The position numbers and the translations under genes are program-made. Of a stretch of DNA of 64,000 nt, positions 36,864-49,096 are shown piece after piece; position 1 is the first letter of the stretch; each line of letters opens with the position of its first letter. Source of the DNA: Fomes fomentarius (lineage: Eukaryota; Basidiomycota; Agaricomycetes; Polyporales; Polyporaceae). The notes beneath the pieces are model-generated. The model did no database searches and was not told the DNA's origin. It saw only the letters and a list, made by a program, of their open reading frames with translations. Location of the stretch: contig JABYQN010000008.1 in the NCBI GenBank assembly GCA_022606135.1, positions 1,674,001 to 1,738,000 of the forward strand, read 5' to 3'.

Positions 36864-38774
36864 GATCTCACCGACACTTGGAATACCAGAACCGCAGGCT
36901 TCGTGGCGTCGAGGCGAGGTTCATCAGGAGATTCCGTATTTATCCGTATTAGCATTATATACGACTAATTTATATAGGAATGATGGTACGCGACAGTGCG
37001 GGGACAGGGTCCATTACAAGCGGATTACTATTTCTGACTGCAAACGATACGTCAATGTCATGCTGCCGAACAGAGAAAGGAGAGACAGCGTACACTGGGA
37101 CGTAAGTGCAAGCGATACCACGACGTTGACAGTTGGCGCATGTTTGTCTCCCGTCGCATTTCAGCTTGCGCCCTGCGAAACCACAGGTCAGTCAGCCTGA
37201 TCACTCGTATAGCGCCTGCGCTCATTACCTCTGCAGAATTGGCACGCCATTGGCGTGCGGCGCGGAGTGCGGGGCATGTCGTAGACATCATCGTCAGAGT
37301 CCTGTTGGTTGTTGTACTGCTGGCTTGTTCCGGCCTGTGTTTCTCGGCTGAGTCCGCAGCAGTGCCACCGCCCATAATCCACTCACTTGAGAACTCATAA
37401 TGACGATGACAGAAGATGCGAGAAGAATGAGGTGCTCAAGTGAAGGGCAGGCTTGCAGGCTTATGTATGTCGCTTGGCGCGCTCTGACGACGCCGCAAAG
37501 GATCTGAGACTCCCGTCTTGACGGAAAGTCTGTGCAGGCGTCCTACTTCCCAAATGTTTCCCTGGCGAGCGGCGGTTCGAGCCGAATCCAGGGCGTGCGC
37601 GGGAGGCACTCTACGCCTCCGACGCTCACCATGGTATTCCCGACAAATTGTGACAGAGTCTCAAGTTCGCAGCAAGTCATGGTGTCCGATATGGGTAGCT
37701 CTCTGCTCTGAACACACAGGACCGGAGGGAAGTGCCGCTCCTACCGGACGGCAATGGACGGATCCTGCCTCGGTCTACCAATATTGGGACTTGTCCAGAA
37801 GAATTGTCTTCCATGACAAAGCAGACGCGAGTCAATCGAGATGCGCGGTGAATCGAGTCAATCGCTAGGCACGTACGTTATCAAGGGACCTTATTTTCAG
37901 ACCCATGTCTGGAGAAGCAGCTTCTTGATCCAACCCTCACTGCCCAAGGGATGACGCACACACAATCGCCAACAGTTTGGACCCGTGCGCGAAATAGAAA
38001 GCTAGTTGCTCATCGGCTGACGAGATCTTCCGGCTTGCGCCGCATCGTCACGAGGCATTTGGTCCGATGTCGGAGAACCTAAGCGTAAGGTCATCGCTTT
38101 GTGTGTACCCAAGGGGCTGGTTGTGATGTTCGTCGTCAGGATTCGTACAATAACTACGCGCTTCGTTTTCACGCGGCTGGTGGCCGGTAGTGGGGCGCAG
38201 CCACATGGGGACCCGTGTGGCAAAAGTCACACGAAGCATGCTCTGGGCGACCTCTGGGCAGCCATGGTGGAAGAATATGGTTATGATAGTGCGCAGAGTG
38301 CATGGCAGTACGCCGGGCAGGATCTCGCGCACATTGGGCTTAGGACCGACTAAGCAGCGTCGGACACAGCAACGTGTATGTCCGAATACTGTTTCTGCCA
38401 GCGGGACACCTGTCAGTGGTACATGAGTCGCCCACGAGGTCTGGTCTGGGTGACAAATTTCAGGCGCAGCTCAATTTTATCCACACCGGACGCCCGAAAC
38501 GTCGCCGCCAGCCCTTCCCCGTTCACGAGAGCCCGTGTGTAGTAACAACATCGCACGGGGCTTACCACAGCTGCACAGCTTTACATAGATCAGGCCGGAT
38601 ACATGGGGGCTAGACCAAAGCGAGCCGTCTCTCGCAGAGCCCGGGTATAGGCACGGTTGTGATCCCACAAGTTGGACAAGGCAACCCGCCAAACGTATCA
38701 AGCCCTATAGACAAACGCCCACCAGCACCCTGAGGGGCCTGGATAAACGCTTGACGCAGCGGGAGCGCTTCGGC
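36864..38774. other. Intergenic region, about 1.9 kb, convergent genes
   Basis: Lies between the OCRL-like gene (+) and the arrestin-like gene (-). Two segments look faintly coding. One, near 36978-37100, reads DGTRQCGDRVHYKR and ends at a plausible gtaagt donor. The other is a plus ORF ending at 37400 with a hydrophobic VVDIIVRVLLVVVLLACSG segment. I cannot join them into a convincing gene, so none is called. Confidence 0.4.
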
Positions 38775-40486
38775 TCAATGGAAGAGACGAAACTCTGATG
38801 ACTGCCCGATGGAGCTTGCATCGTCATATCCAGGCGGGGAGTAGACTCTTGGTCTGGGTCCCGGTGCGTGGGCGGTGCCGATGACCACAGGTTCCCGTTG
38901 GAGTACAATATTGCCGCCACCCTCGGGCTGGAATGCAACCGCCTTGGGCGGGTAAACCACGACAGCGTACTTCCAGCCAACAGGTCACGGAACGTTAAAC
39001 CTCAAAAATTGCGCGCGCGTAGTAGAGAAGCAAGGCACTCACAGCGAGCTCGAACTTGCCCAGGCGGCAGGTAGGCTTGAGACCTGCTGGAAGGTGGATC
39101 TCGCCGTGCAGGGTGCGCCGGTGCGGATGCCGGCTGCTGTCGGGCCACCAGACGGCGGTTGCTAGCTCCTGCACACCGTGCTCGTATTCGAGGCTGGGAA
39201 GCCTTTTGCTTCCACTGGGGTTCAAGCTCGCTTCCCCTGTCGCGATTTGCCGTAGCAATCGGACGACGGGGGTTTGCGGTCCGGACAGAAGATCCAGGGC
39301 TTGAGGATCTTTAGTCTCGATGGTTATGACACAAGGGATGACGCTCCCGCGAGTATAGCAGAGCTAGTGGGGTATGTGAGTGTAGACAATCATCGATGGA
39401 AGAAGACCGAGGACATACAGGTTTGGCTAGGGCGAGCTGTCCAATGTAGACGTATTCGTGAGAAGGAAGCTCAGGCACAGAAGACTCCGTACACACCGTA
39501 CATAACGCATCAACTGATCGTGTGGAAAACACCGAGCCGTGAATTGGGAGAGGCGGGAGACATTTCCAGCCGTCGGGGTCGCTGTCGGGGCCAGGCAATG
39601 GCGTATTCTCGAGATAGGCAAGTTGTCGGGCCATGGAGGGCGCGTCAGGCCGTATTAGTGGAGAATATCCGATAACAGTCCCGAGTCTGATCGTAAGAGC
39701 GTGAGAACGGGCAATCATGAGGAAGGGAAGTCAGCGCGATCAGAAAGAAACTTAGAACGCACTTGCTGTCCACGCGGAACCGGCTTCGATGAACGGTGAC
39801 GAGTACTTGGTATTGTATGTGGACGCGCGCCATTCGCTCGGAGAAGGAATTGGGGAGTCGGTATGACTGCTCTTGGCCGTTTGATGACTTCAGTTGGCAG
39901 TGGGTTGGCAGTGTTAATGAGAAGGGCCAGCTATGGCGCCCGACAAGCTTGCTGGGCGAGCAGGAAGAGGACGGGGAAGAAGCATCCCATAGCGTTTCGG
40001 ATATCTGCACGAAGTCGAGAACCTCCGTGACAGAGGATGTCATCTGACCGATGACCTGTTCGCTTGCGTTAGCGAAAACCCATCGCATTCCACGTCGTCT
40101 CAGAGACGAGCGTGGGTTGTATGAAGACGGCATAGTGAGTGCTTGCAGATCCACCGCCAGCGCCATGATTTAATCAATCGTCACCTTACCTGCACGGATA
40201 TAGATCTGATAGAATCCTCTTTTTCGCGATGGAGTGTGACGCTACCAGTGATGGCTTTGCCTTCGAAGAAGGCCGGGAGATAGGCAGATGCTGGTACTCC
40301 GCTGATCACCTTGAGAATGAGCCATGGTTGTCCCTTTGAATTTGCGAGGTGATAGGAATGCTCTGTGCGCGTTTGTGAGGGCGAACTCAGGTGTGATGTC
40401 GACGGACTTGGGCGTGTATCACGCGTCCGCGGCTGGTCGTGGTGCTGTGAGGACCGGCGTGTGTACTGCGGGAGCTCTGAGTCCAT
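38775..40486 (-). CDS. Arrestin-like protein
   Basis: Six exons on the minus strand, 40486-40190, 40055-39763, 39686-39497, 39436-39419, 39363-39043, 38969-38775, give 437 aa with all phases consistent. The chain follows basidiomycete arrestin N-domain proteins: start MDSELPQYTRRSS, first beta strands with FFEGKAITGSVTLHREKE (about 75-95), WPFSLTLP (about 145), YRLPNSFSERMARVHIQYQV (about 165-185) and RLRQ-like strands after LDLLSGPQTPVVRL (about 275). The C-terminus carries Pro-rich PGPRPRVYSPPGYDD, a PY-like element of the kind alpha-arrestins use to recruit Rsp5-type ubiquitin ligases. The expected role is adaptor for membrane-protein ubiquitination and trafficking, inferred from the fold. 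Exon 4 is an 18-nt microexon (LALAKP). The ATG at 40486 is preferred to upstream ones because the family starts there. Confidence 0.82.
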
Positions 40487-42655
40487 GGCAGTACACGCGA
40501 CGGGAGTGTGGGGAGCCGCAACCAGTGCACAGAGGCCAATCAGGGTGTAGCGTCCTGTTATATGCAAAGGGGAAGGGCGGCGGTCAGTGGCACCATTCTC
40601 TATTGATGCCTATGATAGGGGGGATGTTCTTGGATGGCGGAACCCAGTTAGCCACCACGAGGACTCGGCTATAGAGTGAGATAGCAGGAGAGTACACGGG
40701 AGGGAGGAGTCTCAGCATAAGAAGAGATGTTTTAAAGTTGGGAGCATGAGGTCTTCTGTCGTATTTTCAACCTATGCGAGTTCGGCGCAGGTTAGCGACG
40801 ATATTGCGCATTGTATCATGATGGTCTAAAGGCTTCCGTTCATTGCTATCTAGTCGCCCAGGTCATGAAGAAGAAGGATTGAACAGACCGCATGCTCTCC
40901 CATGTCACGACATGCATATGCATATGGAGGTCTAGTGCAGAGACGCCAATCTGAGCCAACTCTGGGTGAAAATGCCTTGACAAGTCCAAATATGGACCAA
41001 ATAAGTCCTGTCAAGGTATTCCCATAATCCAGTTTAACCCGCTTGATACTTAGGCGCCGGAGTGTCTGGTCCTAATAGGGAACGCGAGCTATTGAGTACC
41101 TTCTTGTCGCCGCAGCGTGTCCCTCTTTGCACCTCCCAACGGCCGCAACTGACTTAGGACACAGGGGGCCGAGCATGTGCGAACGTGAGCACATGCTCTC
41201 TGATAGCAGCAGTGTTCCATATGGCACACTGCGTCGCCCACCTGATCCAACCCAGCGTTCTTGTGTTGCAATCATCCTCGAGGCAACCGGAACCAATAAA
41301 GACGATTGACTCGAGAATGCGTAGATTTGGCGACATATCATACTGCTTGAAGCATATCTTGTCTTCAAGCCACCACGACGCTTTGCTCGTCTCCAAGTTG
41401 TGCCTTTGTCGTTCATTGGGGCCCGGTCCCAGTTCTCGAATCCCCCGTTCTTCAGGGTACTCGGACGCGGCGCCCTGGCGCTGGACCACACGTAAACATC
41501 GGCAGCTCGCTTCCCTGGCTTCGACAGACTCTATTGACTTGCTCTCGACCACGTTGTAACCGATGGGGACCGTGGCAGTCTTCTAGCCAGACAGCCTCTC
41601 TCCGGTGACGTCTGCAACGCAACAGTCTATCTGTGGAACTGGATCTCCCCCGTGACCGAATGGATTGTACCCTCCCCCCTTCTTACGCCCCACCGAGCTA
41701 TCGGGACGTCTCCTACGACAGCACGTAACTCAACGGCGCGGTCTCTCAGGCTGCCTCCTTGGCCGAGCTTGCTGAGGGCGCCGCCCGACGCCGCCGCCCA
41801 TCGGCATACTCCCGCTATGTGCACGGAACCTACCACATATCACCCCCATACCCTTCGATCGAAACGCTCTGCTACCATGCCGCTCAAACGGAATATAACT
41901 ATTCTAGGCTCCGATACGCGGGACTTGTCGCTTCCTGTAGACCCAAGTGATGGTTTACGGGCGTAGTAACTCCGTCTGGCGGTGTCGCGCTTGCTAATCT
42001 GCTTGGAAGGAAACTTCAGCATATGTCCGGCCTTGTGTGGCTGCTCGTACCTATGCATCGTCAAACCTTGTGGAGGTAAAACGCCTGAGGAAGAAGTTCG
42101 CGGCATTAACTGCCTGGCAGTCAAGGGGAGACTGCTTCCGAAGAGCACCGGTACTCAGATGAGGTATCTGAGTTGCTCCTAACTAATCCTTATGAGATTC
42201 GACAGGGATACGAACATGCACTGGTAACTGTGGATTAAATCGACAAGGTCACCAGCAAGCCTTAAAGGATCGGAAGACACCGTTCCAAGTCGTTCGTATT
42301 CAAGATTGCCTCGACGTATGATGGAGAACTTTCAGTTTTCGCTCTCTACGACATCAACACTGTCGCTTGTGCCTCTTATAATGGTGTGGAAACAGCGAAA
42401 ACCCCGCTCTTCCTCGGGAGTCCTTTTTGGGCGCCGGGACCGGCTGTTCGGGCCGAGAAGGCCAAATACCCGATTTGGGAAATGCACCCGGTGTCGGGCC
42501 TCGGGTGCATTCTGGCACTTTCTCGAACTCGTTCTCCCTCCATCCATCTTCAAAATGGCCGCTCTCCGACCTTGCTTCGACCACCGTATACCATCTCCAC
42601 ATCGTCTAGCTAGAGAGTGCACGCAATCTCAACGGCGACGACGACGACACTAATC
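40487..42655. other. Intergenic region, about 2.2 kb
   Basis: Divergent promoters of the arrestin-like gene (-) and CYP40 (+) must lie at its ends. Overlapping ORFs at 41072-41559, 41627-41966 and 42306-42650 occur on both strands, show no motif, and have no intron pattern that extends them. A small 8-bp inverted repeat (ccttgaca/tgtcaagg) sits near 40975-41015. No gene is called. Confidence 0.5.
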
Positions 42656-44308
42656 ATGGCATCCGATTCAACCAGATCCGTCGTCTTCTTCGACGTCACC
42701 ATCGGGGGCAGGCCCGCAGGGCGGATAGTCATCCGGCTATTCAACGACATCGTGCCCAAGACTGTCGACAATTTCCGTGAGTGACGCCTCCCATGACCCT
42801 GCGCGCAAAGCAGGCTGACGTCTCGGCGCATGACAGGCGCATTATGCACAGGAGAGAAGGGTGAAGGCAAGGCCGGAAAGCCCCTACACTACAAGGGCAG
42901 TACTTTCCACCGTGTAATCAAAGGGTACGCCACCCCGTTCCCGTCGTCTCTACGGGCAGAAGGCGGCCGATATTAACGAGATCTCAAGGTTCATGGTGCA
43001 GGGAGGAGACTTCACGGCCGGGAATGGAACCGGCGGCGAGTCAATATACGGGGAGAAGTTCGAAGATGAGAACTTCGAGGTGAAGCACTCGAAGCGCTTC
43101 CTGCTGTCCATGGTGCGTGCTCCGCTCTTGCTCGGTCACACGCGCAAGAATACCCACACATGGACAGGCGAACGCAGGCGCGAACACGAACGGCTCGCAG
43201 TTCTTCATCACATGCAACCCGACGCCACACCTTGACGGCAAGCACGTTGTGTTCGGCGAGGTCGTTCGTGGCAAGTCTGTCGTGCGTGCGATCGAGAACA
43301 CGGAGACGTCTAGTGGAGACCTCCCGGTCGAGCCTTGTGTCATCGCAGACTGCGGCGAGCTTTCTCCGGACGATCCGGCCCTCTCCGTCCCCGCCACGGC
43401 AGACGGCGACATCTACGAAGATTACCCGGAGGACCAAGACCCTGTCGATGGCCAGGACATCGGCGAGCACCCAGAGGGCGCACTGAAGATCGCGCGTGAG
43501 GTCCGCGAGGTTGGAAACAAGTTGTTCAAAGATGGCAAGTACGAGGACGCTCTACACAAATACCAAAGTACGTAAACCATTCGCCACAGTCGGCTCTCCT
43601 CTTGTACGGTATCTCGGTAACCTCGGGGACGGTGACAATGCCAAACAACCGCCACTGACGCGTCTCCCGGTGTTTCTTGTGTCCACAGAAGCCATCCGGT
43701 ATCTTGACTTCCACGTCGACCTTCCCGAGGGCGCACCGCCAGAGCTCAGAGACTCGTTTGACGCGCTGCTCGCGCCCCTGCTGCTCAACTCCGCGTTTGC
43801 GGCGCTCCGCGCAGGTGGTCCTCCGAACGCGCGGCTGGCACTGCGTGTAACAGATCGCGCGCTCGCGAACCTGGAGCTCAACGACACGGATAAAGGTACG
43901 CAGCGTTGTCCTCGCTCGAATGTTGTCACTTTGGCGTCATCATCCTCGCCCATTGCTCTGTTCCTGTACCTATTCGCTTCGCTCCATCATCTCTTCTGAC
44001 ACATCGCGCGTCCGGGCGTTGTTTCCTCCTGTCAAATCTTCCCTAATCCTCGTTCTGTTCTGCACGGGCGAACCGCTGACTCCTGCTGTGACTCTTGGAC
44101 GTTTTCATCTACAGCGAAGGCATACTACCGCAAGGGCCTTGCACACATCGTGATCAACGAGGACGACGAGGCGGAGGAAGCGCTCGTGAAGGCACACGGG
44201 CTGCTCAAGGACGACAAGGCGATCCTCGCCGAGCTCGAGAAGGTGCGCGGACGCCTGCGCGGGAAGCGCGAAAAGGAGAAGAAGGCGTTCAAGAAGCTGT
44301 TCGCATGA
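42656..44308 (+). CDS. Cyclophilin 40 (PPIase with TPR domain)
   Basis: Hsp90 co-chaperone with an N-terminal isomerase and C-terminal TPRs. Six exons, 42656-42776, 42837-42924, 42989-43112, 43168-43567, 43689-43895, 44115-44308, give 377 aa, the usual CYP40/CPR6 length. Cyclophilin domain (about 1-175): catalytic Arg in [28 protein letters not shown]. The CypA Trp121 position is His ([15 protein letters not shown]), typical of CYP40 proteins and linked to weaker cyclosporin binding. After a linker of about 35 residues ([14 protein letters not shown]), TPR helices start at [19 protein letters not shown] and continue with [12 protein letters not shown] and [12 protein letters not shown]. These should bind the Hsp90 C-terminal MEEVD. 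The chain ends with a basic helix, [14 protein letters not shown]. It is cytosolic. Confidence 0.95.
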
Positions 44309-44608
44309 CAACTGGGGTAGTGGCTGGCGTGTGGTGGTGCTGGACTGAACTCTCGAAGCGAAGCGTGTGCGTGTACTATTTGAGGAGTATTGGGACTGGA
44401 GTTGGAAAGCTTGCAGAAGCGTCTATCTTGTTGTAGCATTCAACCCAATCTAATCGCAGTGTTGTTTGGTTATGAATGATTGATCGGATGGACTCGTATA
44501 CACATGTGCAGCTACTTCCAGCTAATGATACAAACGTCCGCAAGCTATGATCGATGCCCCGGCTGTCGCCGCCGACGCATTGCGACATTATGGATCATAC
44601 ATCGCACA

Positions 44609-45087
44609 TCACGACTTGTCGGCAACGGGGAAGTCCTTGCCCGTGGCGTTCTTGTACTGGGAGCGGATGAAGTCGCTGATCTGCTCGTCCTTGAACTGCT
44701 CCTGCGCACTCTCGTTCGACTGCTGGCCCTCCTTGAGAACGTGCTCCTGCACCCAGTCGACCGCTGCGATGGTGAGACCGTTGGTAAGTCAAAGATCGAT
44801 ATGGATCGGGATTCGATATTGAGGGTGTGTCGGCGCGCGGTGACAGTACCGGGTACGGCGAAGGATACTAGTAGGATGCATGGGATACGCACCCTTGTCG
44901 AGCTGGTCCTCCTTCTGCTCCCCAGATGTGCCTCCTCCTGCGATCTCGTTCAGCTGTGCCACATCGCGTGCATGAGTGTGCCAGCCTCGTGCGTGCGGAG
45001 GAAATGAGACGGTACCTTCTTGCCGAAGCCGCCGAGGAAGCCTCCAGACTGCTGCTCGCCGCCCTCCTTACGGTCGTGTTCAGGCAT
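44609..45087 (-). CDS. Conserved fungal small protein, 95 aa
   Basis: Three exons on the minus strand, 45087-45016, 44953-44893 and 44763-44609, with consistent phases. It begins MPEHDRKEGGEQQSGG, has a Gly-rich segment (FLGGFGKK), then a charged amphipathic helix (KAVDWVQEHVLKEG, then QEQFKDEQISDFIRSQYK) and ends GKDFPVADKS. Many ascomycetes and basidiomycetes have short proteins with the same design (Gly-rich head, DxVQEHxL helix, DEQISDFIR); I know no established function. It is hydrophilic, without a signal or membrane segment. It is convergent with CYP40, whose stop codon lies 300 bp away. Confidence 0.75.
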
Positions 45088-45168
45088 AGTAAACGATGGT
45101 GGTGGTGGTGGTGGTGGAAGATGAAAATGAAGACGGGGTCGGAAGGAGATGGGAGGGTGGTGATGTGC

Positions 45169-47503
45169 TTATGATACGGTTTGTTGAGATAGGGGTGTAG
45201 AATGCGGTGCTTGGTAGACGTGTGCCAAGGCAAGGAGCGTGACACCATGCTTCCTGTCAGTGTTGGCTGACGTCATGGTATCAGTGTGTTGATCGGGAGG
45301 GCAAGTCAATGCGAAGTGTCGTTTGTGAGAGCTGCAACTTGAACCAGCTCTATCATCATGAACATCTTCCACCTCCTGGGCTCCCCACAGCGGGCACAGA
45401 CAACGCACGCCATCCTCGTAATCCGCCGAAACACTGAATTTGATGTTAGTCTCCGAGTCCCGTTCCCCTGACTCGGCCGGAAAGTTGGAATACCAAGGTC
45501 GGTGGAGCGCAACGATTCCTACGGGTTCTGGATCTAGGCTGTGATGATCTTCAAGTTCCACCTTCACCATTACGCGAACTGGGCCAACTGACGGCCTGTC
45601 CGGCCAGATGATAAACCCGATACGGAGAGAGCTGTGATTCTTCTTGTGGAGCGTGATCGTATGCCTATGCATGCTCCTGGGCGGGTGCCGCACCTGGAAT
45701 CCACCTCGTGTACCATAATGCTGTACCAAGCTTCCATCCCTCTCGTGCATGGTCATACACCACGGGTCTAGCTCGACACCTGGCATGCTCGTTATGCCAT
45801 GGGCACCTAGCCGGCGACCGTATCGATCTGGCGTCATCGTGCCATTGACTATGAATGGGCATATAGATGTGTTTGAGCACGACATGGCACCTCCACATGG
45901 TCAATTGCTCGTGCGATACACGCCATAAGCGAGCATTAGGGCTGGTATGCCGGCCGCGGAGCTTTATGGTCCCACCAGCCATCTCCATACAGGCATCCCG
46001 AGATTCGATGGATCCGGCGGGTATTTTGGTAGGCCTGAATCCCACAGAGATGGCCGGCCATACAGACAGGGACGTCCGACGCCGTGCATCTTTGCTCGTG
46101 GTTGGGGAACGTCTACAGCATACAAAAACGAGGAGTCCTCCTGCCCCTGCGTGAGACTCGTCCACAAGTTCACATGGTAGGATCGCAAACTACCACGAGT
46201 CATCGCCATCGCAGAAAGTAGCGCAATATCGGGTAAGTAACTCGGGGTAGCACTGTGCGAAGGAAAGGAGGGGAAAAGAGATACGCACGCCATAAGGAGT
46301 CACCACCATCGCAGAAGGGATTATCATTTGAAGGCGGCGCATATATTCTGGGTGCGACATGCACCTAACTGAGGAGCTGCATGTAATGTCTTTGGGAGAG
46401 TGTGCAAGGATGGAATCAGGAACCACAGATGGGAGTCATGCTGACGTCGCCGGTACGTGAAGTCAGGGCACAGATAGTCGACGCATTTCTTCGTGACGTT
46501 GTATGTGAACCTCGGCCTGTCAGCGCTCAGACTCGGAATGGCCACATCTCCTACGTCACTCGCTGTCACCGGAAGATGCCATCCACTGAGGAGCCCCCAG
46601 GCAAGCAATGCTCTTGTCGGGATCCTTGCACATCATCTCTTCCTGTAGCCTGAGGAACGCCCGACTACCCTTGCCAGGAAGGATGGGCATAGAGATATTG
46701 AAGATCCCCAGCAGGGCATACACCATGTCCTCCACTCTCGTCGTTCTGCGCAACACGGCCCACGACATGCGTTGGGTTACGCTGAGACGTGACCGCTCCG
46801 TTCCCCTCCCGAGAACAGCCCGGTCGACCCGGGTGATTTCGTGTATCGTCCTGCAGAGTGTATGTACCCTTTGTACCGAGGTAGGTCCAGTCCCTTGACA
46901 GGAACACCACCGTCGCTGGTGCCACAAGCTCCTGGAGAGTCCACCCTCGAGTGAACCATTTACTCTCGCGGAAAGAAGAGCCCTCACCTCGGAAGTGATA
47001 GGCTGGCAGTCTGCGCGCGGGGGAGGGACGTCCGCGAGGTATGCATAGCAGATTCGTGCGGAACGATACCAGTTGTACAAGGAGTTGATCGCCTCGGAGA
47101 CCTGGTGCCTGCTCGACTTGTCGATGCAACACGAATCAATCCATATGTAGCGGAAGCTGTGCGTGCGCGCGACCGCACACGCTCCCCCGATATTCGCGCA
47201 GACCCTGGAACCGTAGAAGATGTTGAACGCTCGTAGGCGGGTCTCTTGGACAGCGGCTTCGAGGCTGATGCACCACTCCGCCAGACGATGTGCAAGACCC
47301 GCCTCCATCCTGCGGAGCAGTGGAAGACGCGCGCGGTAGAGGAACAGGCGCAGATGCGTGCAGATGAGGGAAAGGAGAGAGAAAATGTATAGCAGGATGA
47401 CACGACAAACTCGTGCAAGGACTGAGCTCCGTGCCCGATCGAGCACATAGATTCTTGGATAGCACGTATGTCCATGTACGACTGCTCTCCATCTGGATCC
47501 CAT
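45169..47503 (-). pseudogene. HET-domain gene, decayed
   Basis: HET domains mark fungal heterokaryon-incompatibility and related cell-death proteins. On the minus strand the core motifs appear in order but in changing frames: YIWIDSCCIDKSS and AINSLYNWYRSARICYAYL (about 47150-47020), SKWFTRGWTLQELVAP (about 46960), SVTQRMSW and TTRVEDMVYALLGIFNI (about 46780-46690), then LAWGLLSGWHL (about 46600) and a downstream VTPYGVRISFPLL block (about 46290). Frame changes near 47015, 46860 and 46615 have no usable GT-AG introns across them, so at least three indels disrupt the domain. The N-terminal ILSHTW-type opening was not found. A 238-codon ORF (45169-45885) is probably the remnant C-terminal region. 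Sequencing error could explain one change but hardly three. Confidence 0.75.
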
Positions 47504-48598
47504 ACGTGTGATAGTGATAGGATGGCTTAGCGAACTTCATCGTGGCTAGTGAAGGAACGAACCTCTCCGGTGACTGTTGAGCAACCGCTTTCGATCCAGG
47601 ATGGAGTGTTGTGATCAGTCACGTAATCTGCCAACGAGGATGGTAGTGATTCAGCAGTATCACTGACCTGAGGACCTCCAAGTACGATGTGCTGTGATTG
47701 TGCTGAAGATGAGATTGGCGTTCGATGGTGGTCGACTCACAACTTGAAGTTGAACTTCATCACCGTGAGAGGACTTCAGATAATGTCTCTGAGAGATACA
47801 GTGATCGGCCCGGCCCGGCCGCGAATTTTGATTGCCAGGGAACGGTCCTGTCTCCTCAAAGCACCCAAGCTTACAGTAAAGTGAGGCCTATAGATTCGAC
47901 AACCACTATAATGAATGGATATGACCAAAGGTCACTACATTGACGGGAGAGTGCCATTCTGGTCTCCGCCAATCAGCGCCCAAACCAAGTCACAGTACTG
48001 TCACGGACTCCGAATCCACAGGCCTCGCACTGCATGTCCTAGGGCCCATCACAAACCTAAGCAGCAGCCCTTTACTCCAACAGGCACATATTAGTCTACT
48101 ATGGTTAGTCACAGTGGCAAATATTCATCAGGCAATAACTCGTGCCAGTATCTGCGCTCCTACCATGCGAACACTAGCCCGTCCGACCGGGGGTCTGTAC
48201 AACAGCAATCTTGCATCACGTCGAAGCGTGGTTGTGAGTTCTTCCCATGAGAGACACTAGATCCGAGTTCCATCTCAAGGGAGCAACAGTGTCGACCGGG
48301 TGGCTAGGTGACAGCAGAATCCACTCCGGGCGACTTGAGAGGTAGCATTCTGGCCGATGATGAGAATCATATCGAGAAGGTGCACAGTCTAATAGAGCGT
48401 AGAGGGAGAGCAGACTAGACCCTGACCGGTCACTGCAACGTATCGAGCACAGTTACAAGCAGCGCATTCTTAGTCTCCCCATGGACGTGGGGAAGGGCGA
48501 TCATATAACAAAGCATTCTGCAACGGCGAAAGACCACGGTAAATACCAAGTAGCACGTCAACGTCCAGGCACTCACAGCATTCAGGTGCTGTCTGTAG
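47504..48598. other. Intergenic region, about 1.1 kb
   Basis: Between the HET pseudogene and the next pseudogene. Short ORFs only. I looked for the missing HET N-terminus on the minus strand and did not see it. Confidence 0.5.
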
Positions 48599-49036
48599 TC
48601 AACGATCCTTCATATATTCGAGCATCTGTTTTACTCTCGGGTTGTGACTGCTTTCGACAGTGCCTCGGGCGAGAAGATCTGTAGTCAACGAATCAACCAC
48701 ATGCATGTATGAATAACAACAGAATGAAGCAATACACACCACTATCTGACCCGGTGCGGGCAATAGCAAAGCAGTTTGGTGCTCAGCCGCTGAGTGTGAG
48801 CGACACCCCTTGCGTCTGAGTAGGAGCCCAACCGAGAGCCTCCGCCAGCTCTTGATCCACATAGACGGTGTCGTTATCGAGGACTACCTTGAACTCCTTA
48901 GCAGTGCAGCTAGAGCTCAGAACAGACTGGAAGCGGAGCCCATGAATACGACGTGTCGCAGAGCGAAGGATGCGCGATAATAGCATTGCACAAAGGCGTA
49001 TTGGCCAAAAGTCGATGTCACTGAACACGAGCAACG
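48599..49036 (-). pseudogene. Truncated pseudogene, C-terminal part of a basidiomycete family
   Basis: Two exon remnants: 49036-48740 and 48678-48599, joined by a 61-bp intron (gtgtgt to ctacag) in phase. The protein reads LLVFSDIDFWPIRL, then VVLDNDTVYVDQELAEALGW and GVSLTLSG. A TGA (48785-48783) then stands where I expect TGG, because the next codons read AP..CFAIAR, matching a GWAPxYFAI motif I recall from uncharacterised Agaricomycete proteins. Beyond the stop the frame stays open to LLARGTVESSHNPRV and a normal end, KDR. The 5' part is absent: the reading starts at a splice acceptor-like tag only about 60 bp from the edge of the palindromic element. Function of the family is unknown. Confidence 0.6.
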
Positions 49037-49080
49037 TGGCGTTCTACACGAAGCGCTCAGTCACCGAGGTCAGCGCTTTA

Positions 49081-49096
49081 CTAGTAGTACTACTAG
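49081..49096. repeat. 16-bp perfect palindrome beside the foldback element
   Basis: ctagtagtactactag is its own reverse complement and abuts the left end of the large inverted repeat. It is absent from the right side. It could be a remnant of a preferred insertion site or of excision repair. Confidence 0.7.
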
